Source: Spirochaetota bacterium (GTDB lineage Bacteria; Spirochaetota; UBA4802; UB4802). Taken from it: 48,266 nt of DNA. A model generated the notes under the pieces. It saw only the letters and a program-made list of their open reading frames with translations. It did no database searches and was not told where the DNA came from. The DNA lies in contig JBFLZD010000027.1 of NCBI GenBank assembly GCA_040756435.1, positions 1-48,266 on the forward strand, given 5' to 3'. The translations under genes were made by a program, and so were the position numbers. Below, piece after piece: positions 1 to 8,232 of this stretch (position 1 is its first letter; each line of letters begins with the position of its first letter).

Positions 1-1
1 C

Positions 2-862
2 TACACCATACAGTGGAAGTGGGACAATTTTGGCAGGGTGCGCAGTATATGGTATAGCAATGGCTTTAGTGTGCATTATGCTTATGACGCGGGAGGCCAG
101 GTAAGAGGTGTGGTGGGCTACGCAGGTGACTATCGCACCGAGTATGTAAAAAACATAGAGTATGACCAGTATGGCAGCCGCACGAAAGTGGAATACGGCA
201 ATGGCGTGGTAACACAGTACCAATATGATGCAACGATGCACCGGCTTGTGAAGCTTGTCACACAACAGGGCGATAGTACCTTGCAAAACATAGCGTATGC
301 GTATGACAGGGTAGGAAATATATTGACAAGAAGTGAAAACGGTGTTGTGATGAGTAACAACATTGTAAAAAGCATACGGCATAGTTATAGCTATGATAGT
401 TTGTATCGACTGACCGAGGCAGAGGGTAGCATAGAAGAGAGTGGGAACACGGTGAACAGTTACCGTAATGAATTTACCTATAGCAGTATAGGCAATATTA
501 TGAAGAAGCTCCAGGTGGTAAAGGTTAAGGGGCAGGATGATGCAGGCCTAACGTATAACTACAGTTATAGCTATGAGTCAAACAAGCCGCATGCGGTAAC
601 TAATATCAATGACAACCTAACGTATCGGTATGATGCCAATGGGAATATGATAGCGGTATACGATACGGCAAAGGATTACAACAGGGTGCTCTACTGGGAT
701 GACGATAATAGGCTCACAAAGACAGTGGACACTACAGCGGGCAAAGGGGTAACAACCACGTATAATTACGATGCCAAAGGTATGCGTATACTCAAGGATG
801 GCCCGTATGGGAAATCGATTTATGTGGATACAGGCTTTATTGCTTCGACAGGTGGGCACTAG
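2..862 (+). pseudogene. RHS/YD-repeat protein, 3' fragment cut short by an intergenic repeat
   Basis: The reading frame is open to the left window edge, so the 5' part lies outside. About 285 codons carry serial YD-type repeats: YDQYGSRTKVEYGNG, YAYDRVGNILTR, YSYDSLYRLTEAEG, YRYDANGNMIAVYD and YNYDAKGMRILKDG. YD repeats build the beta-shell of RHS/Tc-type proteins, which often deliver a C-terminal toxin. Here the frame stops just after YVDTGF, where RHS proteins normally continue into the core end and a variable C-terminal domain. The last codons already lie in a repeat containing CTTCGACAGG, which appears twice within 60 bp and is unrelated to RHS coding sequence. I infer that a repeat insertion or recombination truncated the gene. 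No toxin or immunity gene follows. Confidence 0.75.
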
Positions 863-1255
863 GCTCAGCCTTAGTGCTCAGCAACCATGCTTCGACAGGT
901 TCAGAAACCCGAAGTCATTGTGCTCACTAACTAGATATTATAGATGGCCCCTGAGTGCTTCGATAAATCTAGCAACCTTCTATCGAAGAAGGATAACTTG
1001 TCTTAGATTGAAGTACTCAACAAAGGTTTTAGAATAGTAAGCTGTTGAAGGATTATTGAGTATAGAAATCAAAAGGTATTTTACTTTGGAACTATCTTTT
1101 GTTGCAGCCTGGATAAAAGAAAGTGCATATTATAATATGTGGTTATGGAAAATTTAACACTATTCAATATACAAGTATTGTTGAATGTACAGTAAACCCT
1201 AATTATAAATTAGTTCATATGCACAAAATTAAAAAACATCAGATGTACAGTTAGA
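863..1255. other. Intergenic region with CTTCGAC-type repeat debris
   Basis: The first 100 bases hold copies of a short repeat (GCTTCGACAGG, GTGCTCA, CTTAGTGCTCAGC) of a kind scattered between genes in many bacteria; related sequence occurs near 11975-12005. The rest is AT-rich with no convincing ORF. No clear terminator is seen for either flanking gene. Confidence 0.5.
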
Positions 1256-3076
1256 CTATACAATCTTTAATCTTTGCAATGTTTCTTTAGTAGGTATACC
1301 GTTTTTATCCCATCCACGTAATCCATAGTACTCATCAAGCATTTTTTGTAGATCTTCAGTTGTACACATCCACCCTTTTGATGGTCCATCAGGGATGGGT
1401 TCGTTCATTACACGGTAGGGCAACACATCAATTTTTCTATCAATTCCACGAGACACATTGATGAGTCGCTCTATTGTATAAATACGTTCACCAATTTCTA
1501 CTAATTCCTGTTTTGTTATATTCCATCCAGTAACGTATGATAGTGCTTCAGCTAAAGTTTCATTAATCTGTGAGCCAAAACTACGTTCATGGATAAATCG
1601 GCATAATACTAAAGAATCACCAACAGCAGTATTGTTTTGTGAGTTAAAAGAATACTCAGGCTGATGAGTAAATCCAGGATCTACTTCTGGATCATTGGGA
1701 TAATAAGTTGGGCGTGTATCATGATGACTACCACCTCGTGTTGCTGTTGCATATCCCAGACTCATCTGACGTAGTCCTCGTGCAGAGTGTCCTGCTATTT
1801 CTAATCCTTTTACTTCATAAAGATAATTTTGTGATTCTCTACCTATGTATTCAGATAATCGTTTGGAACCCATTGCCAGTAATTTACCTAAAAGACCTTT
1901 TTGATATGCAGCACATTCACCAATTTCTGTTAAATGATTCCATTTTCCAAAATGCAAAGGAATTTCTAAGTCTGAATTTTTTATAAGTCCTTTTTCTACA
2001 CACTCAGTTAGAAATGCAAGAGTAACACCAAAACTTATGGTATCCATTCCCATTTCATCACAAACTGTATTAGCATTGTAAATAGAAACAACATCACTGT
2101 TTTCCAGCATAGAGCCTATTGAGTAAATAGTTTCATATTCGGGCATTTTAACATGAGAACCAGTATAGGTACCATAGGGGACATCAACAAGTTTGCCGCA
2201 TGCTATGGGGCAGCCGTGGCAGGCAATATTTTTTTTCTTATGATGGTCTTTGATGTATTCACCACTTATCACATAAGCCTTATCAAATTGTTCTTTCTGG
2301 TTATTTCGAGTACATAATTTTCCCCTGCTATTGATCATCTGTACCAGTACTGGTGTACCAAATTCGGTTAAATGTTTGGCACGTTCTTTCATTCCCGGAT
2401 AAAGTTGATTGAGACAATTTTTTAGTTTATCTATATCAAAGATTTCAAGCTTTTTGTCACCGGAAACTACTATACCTTTACATAATTTTGCTCCCAAAAC
2501 TGTACCTATACCACCGCGACCAGCAGCACTCACTCGAGTTCCACTGCATATTACAGATGCATATCGTACAAGATTTTCACCTGCAGGGCCAATTAATGCT
2601 GATTCAATCCTTTTCTTGTTTTCTTTTGATAATAGTAAATAAGCCTCAGAAACTGTTTTGCCCCATATTGAAGTCGCATCCTTTATAGTCACTATCTCAT
2701 TATCAATATGAATATATACCGGTGAAGATGCTTTTCCCTTTATAACTATTGCATCAAAGCCTGTTCGCTTAAACATTGCTGCAAAATTTCCGCCAAAGTT
2801 TGAATCACAAAATATGTTGGTTAATGGGGAAATGCTGGCACAATGCCCACGGCTTCCACCCCATACATGGCCACCAGTAAACGGACCTGTTGCAAAGACT
2901 ACTGCATTATCTTCAGATAAAGGATTTGTGTCTGGTTTTACTGTATCATACAGTATTTTTGCCGCAAAACCATTGCCACCTAAATAAAGCCTTGCAAAAT
3001 CTTCGTTAAAATTTTTAATATTTATACTTGTAGTGGTTAAGTTAACTTCTAATATTTTGCCATGATATCCAAACAT
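1256..3076 (-). CDS. Aldehyde:ferredoxin oxidoreductase family protein (tungsten enzyme)
   Basis: This is a 606-residue protein of normal length for the AOR family, cytoplasmic enzymes that oxidise aldehydes to carboxylates (or the reverse) using a tungsten-bispterin cofactor and one 4Fe-4S cluster. The N-terminal pterin-binding domain includes ARLYLGGNGFAAKIL and the glycine-rich GRGGIGTVLGAK. The cluster ligands are visible as C-x2-C-x3-C in CHGCPIACGK (about residues 286-293 from the chosen start) with the fourth cysteine in DSLVLC (about residue 492), matching the family DxxxxC motif. I chose the ATG at 3076 because a GAGGGAA ribosome site lies 8 bases upstream; an upstream TTG would add five residues. 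It is probably co-transcribed with the DUF2889 gene just upstream. The motifs do not decide the subfamily (AOR, GOR, BamB or WOR type) or the substrate. Confidence 0.9.
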   Translation of the reverse strand: MFGYHGKILEVNLTTTSINIKNFNEDFARLYLGGNGFAAKILYDTVKPDTNPLSEDNAVVFATGPFTGGHVWGGSRGHCASISPLTNIFCDSNFGGNFAAMFKRTGFDAIVIKGKASSPVYIHIDNEIVTIKDATSIWGKTVSEAYLLLSKENKKRIESALIGPAGENLVRYASVICSGTRVSAAGRGGIGTVLGAKLCKGIVVSGDKKLEIFDIDKLKNCLNQLYPGMKERAKHLTEFGTPVLVQMINSRGKLCTRNNQKEQFDKAYVISGEYIKDHHKKKNIACHGCPIACGKLVDVPYGTYTGSHVKMPEYETIYSIGSMLENSDVVSIYNANTVCDEMGMDTISFGVTLAFLTECVEKGLIKNSDLEIPLHFGKWNHLTEIGECAAYQKGLLGKLLAMGSKRLSEYIGRESQNYLYEVKGLEIAGHSARGLRQMSLGYATATRGGSHHDTRPTYYPNDPEVDPGFTHQPEYSFNSQNNTAVGDSLVLCRFIHERSFGSQINETLAEALSYVTGWNITKQELVEIGERIYTIERLINVSRGIDRKIDVLPYRVMNEPIPDGPSKGWMCTTEDLQKMLDEYYGLRGWDKNGIPTKETLQRLKIV

Positions 3077-3118
3077 TACATGTTCCCTCAATAATATAAT
3101 TTATATTAAATGCATTTT

Positions 3119-3664
3119 TTAGCTCTTTATTTTATTGATAGTATCTGATAATTTTTGTATCATTGGTCCATCTTTGCGCCATACATAACAGGTATCAATT
3201 AAATAATGGCTCATTGATCCCTGATTGGCAAATTCTTTTGTAACAGGTTTTTGTGCTTTATGTGCCCAGAAACCCTGAACAGCAGCTGGTGCCATAGCTA
3301 AAATACAATTTGCAACGTGTGTGCATCCACTGGTTCCACCAATAATATCCTTCACAGCTTTTGTAAATCCCCTGGTAATGGATAAGCCATTCAGTTTGTG
3401 TATGTTTTTATTTGCATCAATGCACTCTACCCGTGGATAATGTATCATTTCCACATGAATATCACTTATAGTCAAAGAATTTCCACTAACCTTCATTGTA
3501 ATCTTCATATTATGGAGAATGCCTGGATCTTTTTTTTCACCAGTAACCAGATAATAAGGGCATAAACGGGTATCCTTTATCTCGCCTTCTACAATAACCG
3601 AATCCTGTTCATCTTCATAACACATAATATCAATAGTTCGTGAAAATACTTTTTTATTTTTCAT
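3119..3664 (-). CDS. DUF2889 domain protein
   Basis: About 181 residues matching what I recall of DUF2889: an N-terminal beta-rich half (TRTIDIMCYEDE-like start, VEGEIKDTR, MTMKVSGN-like strand), then the MIHYPRVEC segment and the conserved GGTSGCTHVANCILAM motif. The function of this family is not established. The ATG at 3664 has an AAGAGG ribosome site about 8 bases upstream; a longer frame to 3757 adds a lysine- and isoleucine-rich stretch unlike the family and is less likely. The gene lies 42 bases upstream of the AOR gene on the same strand, so the two probably form an operon. That pairing is an observation of context and is not proof of a shared role. Confidence 0.75.
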   Translation of the reverse strand: MKNKKVFSRTIDIMCYEDEQDSVIVEGEIKDTRLCPYYLVTGEKKDPGILHNMKITMKVSGNSLTISDIHVEMIHYPRVECIDANKNIHKLNGLSITRGFTKAVKDIIGGTSGCTHVANCILAMAPAAVQGFWAHKAQKPVTKEFANQGSMSHYLIDTCYVWRKDGPMIQKLSDTINKIKS

Positions 3665-3797
3665 AATAAACCTCTTAATAATAATTATTGATAAAAAAGT
3701 ATTAATAACATATTTTGCAATGAATTTTTTATTAAATGAAAAATAATTTAAAACCACTAATTATTCCTAAATGTGGAAATTTGAACAAAATATAAAA

Positions 3798-3840
3798 TAG
3801 TGTACACCCCCGCCGACTTCGGCGGCGGTCGTGTACACTA
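3798..3840. repeat. Long GC-rich inverted repeat with TAGTGTACAC arms
   Basis: Outer arms TAGTGTACAC and GTGTACACTA pair perfectly. Inside them the core CCGCCGACTTCGGCGG forms a second perfect 7-bp stem, with a short asymmetric internal loop between. The GC-rich core is out of keeping with the very AT-rich surroundings. It lies between two divergent genes, upstream of both, so it is not a normal terminator. It could be an operator, a folded leader or a small mobile palindrome. Confidence 0.7.
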
Positions 3841-4342
3841 TATTCATTATGAAATTTTTTAAGGAATTATTGCTGATTTACAACAATAAGAATTCAATAC
3901 AATTATATTTAGCATTTAGAAGCAGATATCCATGGACATTGCCGAGTATATATAATTTCATGTTCTGTTTATAAATTCATTTGTTAGGATGGATAGTACT
4001 GTAAACATAATAAAAAACATTAACCGTATGTTATAATAGATCTTAACTATAAATAAATTATTACACCATTGATAAAAAATGCATTTATTATTAAAATTGG
4101 TATTTATATTTATAGAAAATACAGTAAGTTTAAAGACATAGTGTCTATAAAAAAATTTCTAAATATAAAAGTATATAATGTTATTAATATTCAATAATAT
4201 TAAAAATGTGTTATATATAAATAAATTGTTGACATTGTTATCATATATTGCTTGAATTATATCAACGTATTAAATAAAAAATTCACTTCTATGATCCATC
4301 GTTTCTGGTTTTTTAAATTAAAAAAATCGCAGGAGGTTTGCA
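3841..4342. other. Very AT-rich divergent intergenic region
   Basis: About 500 bases with no plausible ORF and long A/T runs. It must contain the promoter for the acyl-CoA ligase. A TTGACA at 4229-4234 is a possible -35 element, but no good -10 sits at normal spacing. An AGGAGG ribosome site precedes the ATG at 4343. Confidence 0.5.
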
Positions 4343-6022
4343 ATGGAAAAAGTTTGGTTAAAATCCTATGCGCCAGGGGTACCTCATTCAATCAAATACG
4401 ATGAGATAACCGTTGTGCATGGATTTGAAAGGTCAGCAAAAGAATATCCAAATAAGAATGCGCTGATCTTTCTTGATGCTAAGATCAGTTTTAAGAAGAT
4501 GCAGTCAATGGTTAACAAAATAGCAAATGCATTGATTGATATGGGGGTAAAGCCTGGGGATAAGGTTGCAATGTTAATGCCAAATATGCCACAGATAGTT
4601 ATTGGATCATATGCTGCATGGAAAGTTGGTGCAGTTGTGGTAATGAATAATCCATTATATACTGATCATGAGTTGGAATACCAATTAAACAATTCAGAAT
4701 CAACTGTTTTAATAACACTAGATTTGTTAGGCCCACGCATGATTGCATTACGCCCAAAAACGCCGGTTAAAAAAATTATAATTGCTCATATCCGTGACCA
4801 TTTAGGATTTCCCAAAAAACAACTTTTACCAATAGTGGCAAAAGATAAACATAAAGATATACCACCTACTCAGGATGTATATGAATGGACTGATTTATTA
4901 AAAAAATATCCTGATAATGATCCGGGTACCATGGCAAAATTCAATGATCTGGCCAATTTACAGTACACAGGTGGAACGACTGGTGTAAGTAAAGGTGTAA
5001 TGCTTACACACAAAAATTTATCATGCAATTTACAGCAAATAAATGCATGGTTTCCTGGATTTAAACGCGGTGAGTTAACAAGCTTAGGTATTTTACCGTA
5101 TTTCCATTCATTTGGACTAACCACGGTAATGAACCTTTGTCTCTGGCAGGGGTGGACACAGGTGTTGATACCTCGGCCTGAACCTGGTGCCATCCTTGAA
5201 GCTATAGTAAAATATAAAGTGAATTTCTTCCCTGCTGTTCCCACAATGTATGTTGGATTATTAAATCATCCAAAAATCAAAGATACGGATATATCAAGTA
5301 TTCGGGGTTGCTTTTCAGGTGCAGCACCATTGCCTGTTGATGTTATAAAAGAATTTGAAGCAAAAACAGGCGCCCAGATTTGCGAAGGCTATGGATTGTC
5401 TGAAACTTCGCCTGTTGCAACAATAAATCCGTATGGTGGGAAAACAATACAGGGTTCTATTGGATTGCCAGTTCCTGATACAGAAATAAAGATTGTTGAT
5501 CTGGAAGAAGGAACAAAAGAAATGCCATTGGGACAGGAAGGTGAAGTATGTATCAGGGGGCCTCAGGTTATGAGTGGTTATTACAAGATGCCTGATGAAA
5601 CAGCAAAAACACTTCGCGATGGATGGTTATATACAGGTGACATTGGTAAAATGGACGAAAACGGCTATTTCTATATTGTTGATAGGAAGAAAGATATGAT
5701 TATTGCAGGTGGATATAACATCTACCCACGTGATATAGATGAAGTGCTCTTTGAACATCCAAAAATTATGGAAGCATGTGCAATAGGAGTTCCTGATAAA
5801 TATCGTGGTGAAACCGTCAAAGCGTTTGTGGTATTGAAGCCTGGTGAAACAATGACTGAACAGGAAGTAATAGACTATTGTAAAACAAAATTAGCTGCTT
5901 ACAAAGTTCCAAAGATGGTAGAATTTATTGATAGTTTGCCAAAGAGCAATGTAGGGAAAATATTACGTAAAGAACTCAGGAAGATGGAACTTGAAAAAAT
6001 GCAGAAAGAACAGGCTGGATAG
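4343..6022 (+). CDS. fadD: Long-chain fatty acid--CoA ligase (AMP-forming)
   Basis: A 559-residue ANL-superfamily adenylating enzyme that activates a fatty acid through an acyl-AMP to acyl-CoA. The sequence shows the P-loop YTGGTTGVSKGVMLTH (about residues 210-225), the YGLSETSP adenine-binding motif, the GWLYTGDIGKMDENGY hinge region, the DRKKDMIIAGGYNIYP FACS signature and the catalytic lysine near the C-terminus in SNVGKILRKELR. Length and motif order match FadD-type ligases; chain-length preference cannot be read from sequence. An AGGAGG site lies 6 bases before the ATG. The gene stands alone and is closed by a strong terminator, so it is probably monocistronic. It likely feeds beta-oxidation or lipid synthesis. 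Confidence 0.92.
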   Translation: MEKVWLKSYAPGVPHSIKYDEITVVHGFERSAKEYPNKNALIFLDAKISFKKMQSMVNKIANALIDMGVKPGDKVAMLMPNMPQIVIGSYAAWKVGAVVVMNNPLYTDHELEYQLNNSESTVLITLDLLGPRMIALRPKTPVKKIIIAHIRDHLGFPKKQLLPIVAKDKHKDIPPTQDVYEWTDLLKKYPDNDPGTMAKFNDLANLQYTGGTTGVSKGVMLTHKNLSCNLQQINAWFPGFKRGELTSLGILPYFHSFGLTTVMNLCLWQGWTQVLIPRPEPGAILEAIVKYKVNFFPAVPTMYVGLLNHPKIKDTDISSIRGCFSGAAPLPVDVIKEFEAKTGAQICEGYGLSETSPVATINPYGGKTIQGSIGLPVPDTEIKIVDLEEGTKEMPLGQEGEVCIRGPQVMSGYYKMPDETAKTLRDGWLYTGDIGKMDENGYFYIVDRKKDMIIAGGYNIYPRDIDEVLFEHPKIMEACAIGVPDKYRGETVKAFVVLKPGETMTEQEVIDYCKTKLAAYKVPKMVEFIDSLPKSNVGKILRKELRKMELEKMQKEQAG

Positions 6023-6048
6023 AAAATAGAGTATTATTATAAAAGTTT

Positions 6049-6083
6049 GATAAGGCGCACATACAGTGCGTCTTATCTTTTTA
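6049..6083 (+). terminator. Rho-independent terminator after the acyl-CoA ligase
   Basis: GATAAGGCGCAC and GTGCGTCTTATC form a 12-bp stem (one G-T pair) around a five-base loop, followed by CTTTTTAT. It lies 26 bases after the ligase stop codon. Confidence 0.85.
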
Positions 6084-6096
6084 TCAGGATAATAGT

Positions 6097-6756
6097 ATGC
6101 ATTATATTGGTATAGATCCATCATGGAGTGGCAAAAATAATACAGCAGTTGTTGTGTGTGATAATACGTTACAGGTCATTGAAAATTGTTATACAAATGA
6201 TATTAAAAAATTAATTTTGGCGATAGTTCCTTTTAAAGATGCAATTATAGGTATTGATGCACCTCTTATTATTAGAAATCAAACAGGACATCGCAAACAT
6301 GAAAATGAATTTTTAAAAGTATTTTCCCGATTTGGGCTTGGACTGCATGCAGTAAATAAAAAACGGTATCCATATTTTTTTCCCGAAGTGTTATACCGGG
6401 AATTGAGTGCTCTGGGCTATAGTTTTAATAAGAACAACATTTATGAAGTATATCCTCATGCAACAATTATGATATGTTTTAATAATATGAAACTTTTACA
6501 GTATAAATCGAAATATGGTGTTACAGTGCGCAGAAAGAATATGGAAAAATTATATAATTATATAAAAGGCGTTATTACATGTGATGATTTATTTACAGGA
6601 ACTATCGCACAAGCTAAAGGTAAACAATTAAAAACATATGAAGATTATCTTGATGCGCTAGTGTGTGCATATACAATATACCACTGCATGCATAAAGGTT
6701 GTTATTCATTTGGAGATGCTGAAAATGGCATTTTGATAGTGCCTTTTCCTGAATGA
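6097..6756 (+). CDS. DUF429 family protein (predicted RNase H-like fold)
   Basis: A 219-residue protein. The N-terminal MHYIGIDPSWSG and IIGIDAPLI blocks are the acidic motifs of DUF429, a family predicted to share the RNase H fold. Later blocks include FFPEVLYRELSALGY, YEVYPHAT and the C-terminal YEDYLDALVCAYT, which carries another conserved acid. The family's activity is not established. The ATG at 6097 has an AGGA site and begins just after the ligase terminator, so it needs its own promoter. The gene contains two copies of the iterated word GCGATAGTT, one in each orientation (6219 and 6600), in two different reading frames. Confidence 0.75.
   Translation: MHYIGIDPSWSGKNNTAVVVCDNTLQVIENCYTNDIKKLILAIVPFKDAIIGIDAPLIIRNQTGHRKHENEFLKVFSRFGLGLHAVNKKRYPYFFPEVLYRELSALGYSFNKNNIYEVYPHATIMICFNNMKLLQYKSKYGVTVRRKNMEKLYNYIKGVITCDDLFTGTIAQAKGKQLKTYEDYLDALVCAYTIYHCMHKGCYSFGDAENGILIVPFPE
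6219..6228 (+). repeat. Iterated word GGCGATAGTT
   Basis: Exact 10-mer followed by CC, inside the DUF429 gene, where it is read as Ala-Ile-Val. Confidence 0.8.
6600..6608 (-). repeat. Iterated word GCGATAGTT, reverse orientation
   Basis: Exact 9-mer on the minus strand followed by CC, inside the DUF429 gene. It is read as part of Gly-Thr-Ile-Ala. Confidence 0.8.
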
Positions 6757-6871
6757 AGAAAGGTTGCTTCATAAATAATTTAATAAAAAAATCCTTGCAT
6801 TTATTATAATGTGATGGTATTTACAATGAACTTTCGTATTTCAGAGAGTATTTACAGTGTGGGGGATATGT

Positions 6872-8206
6872 ATGGCAGAACAAAAATTTGCTAAAAGTGA
6901 AATATTTGCAATACTCCTTATTGCATTGATGAATCTATTTTTATTTGCTGATCAGAATCTGATGGCACCTAATCTGACACAGATTGCCCATGACTTTGGA
7001 TTTAATGATGTTCAGCGAGATGTCATGTTAGGCGGGCGAATATCATTTGTATTCTGGGTGCTGGGTGGGCTTGTGACTCTTGCCATTGGTTATCTTACTG
7101 ATAAAATATCACGTCGTAATCTTTTTTTATTTGTTATTCTTGTTGGTGAAATTCCCTGTTTGCTTACTGGCTATGCTCAAAATTATGATCAGCTATTCTG
7201 GCTGAGGGCATTAACAGGAATAGGAATTGGGGGAGCTCTTCCTTTAACATTTTCACTGATTGGTGATTATTTTTCACATAAAAACAGGGCGGCTGCTGCA
7301 GCATGGATTGGATTGGCACAGGGTTTAGGAATTGCAGTTGGGCAGCTTATGGCGGGTTTTATTGGGCCTGTATATGGATGGAGGTTGCCATTTATACTGG
7401 TTGCTATACCTAATTTTTTACTGGCAATTATTTTCTTGCTGTTTGTAAAAGAACCACAGCGTGGTAAGACAGAAGAAAGTCTTAAGGAATTGATTGAAGA
7501 AGGAATTGCATATACTGGACGCATTAACTGGAAAGAATATAAAAATTTATTTAAGATTAAAACCAATATTCTTGTCTTTTTACAGGGTATACCGGGCACT
7601 GTTCCATGGGGTGTATTCTTTATATTTTTAAATGATTTTTATTCGCAGGATAAAGGATATTCTGTCCAGATGGCTACACTCATTGTTATGACAGTTGGTG
7701 CTGCTGCAATTATTGGTGCATTTGTTGGTGGCCTTGTTGGGAATAAACTGTATAATATTAAACCAAAATATTTACCAATGCTTTGTGGAACCTCTACACT
7801 TGTGGGTATAATTCCCATGGCATTATTGCTTAATTATACTCCACAAATAATCGTTCCAGAACCTGATCCAACCTGGCCTCTTATATTTGGGTTTGTAACT
7901 GGCTTTACAGTTACCATAACAGGACCAAATGTTAGAGCAATCTTGCTCAATGTTAATACTCCTGAAACACGTGGTTCAATATTTTCACTTTATAATCTTA
8001 CTGATGATCTTGGTAAGGGATTTGGACCGGTTATCATAAGTGCACTCATTGTATGGTTTGGAAGGATTATGGCATTTAATGTTGCAAATCTTTTCTGGCT
8101 TGTGTGTGGATTATTATTACTGGTAATGATATGGACATTCCCGGAAGATGAAGCTAAACTCAATGCAATATTAAAAGAACGCGCTGAACAGATGAAAAAA
8201 AATTGA
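6872..8206 (+). CDS. MFS transporter
   Basis: About 444 residues with roughly 12 hydrophobic segments, typical of the major facilitator superfamily in the inner membrane. The loop between segments 2 and 3 contains the motif-A-like GYLTDKISRRNL, and segment 4 has RALTGIGIGGALPL. The N-terminal FLFADQNLMAPNL resembles spinster-like members. The substrate cannot be inferred. I prefer the ATG at 6872, preceded at 6 bases by GGGGG, over the GTG at 6857. It lies 26 bases before the UPF0182 gene and may share its transcript. Confidence 0.88.
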   Translation: MAEQKFAKSEIFAILLIALMNLFLFADQNLMAPNLTQIAHDFGFNDVQRDVMLGGRISFVFWVLGGLVTLAIGYLTDKISRRNLFLFVILVGEIPCLLTGYAQNYDQLFWLRALTGIGIGGALPLTFSLIGDYFSHKNRAAAAAWIGLAQGLGIAVGQLMAGFIGPVYGWRLPFILVAIPNFLLAIIFLLFVKEPQRGKTEESLKELIEEGIAYTGRINWKEYKNLFKIKTNILVFLQGIPGTVPWGVFFIFLNDFYSQDKGYSVQMATLIVMTVGAAAIIGAFVGGLVGNKLYNIKPKYLPMLCGTSTLVGIIPMALLLNYTPQIIVPEPDPTWPLIFGFVTGFTVTITGPNVRAILLNVNTPETRGSIFSLYNLTDDLGKGFGPVIISALIVWFGRIMAFNVANLFWLVCGLLLLVMIWTFPEDEAKLNAILKERAEQMKKN

Positions 8207-8232
8207 TAATAACAAAAATAATGGAGTAATCC

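Noticed and set aside
4870-5244. 124-codon minus-strand frame inside the acyl-CoA ligase
   Set aside because: It is a shadow of conserved ligase motifs on the other strand.
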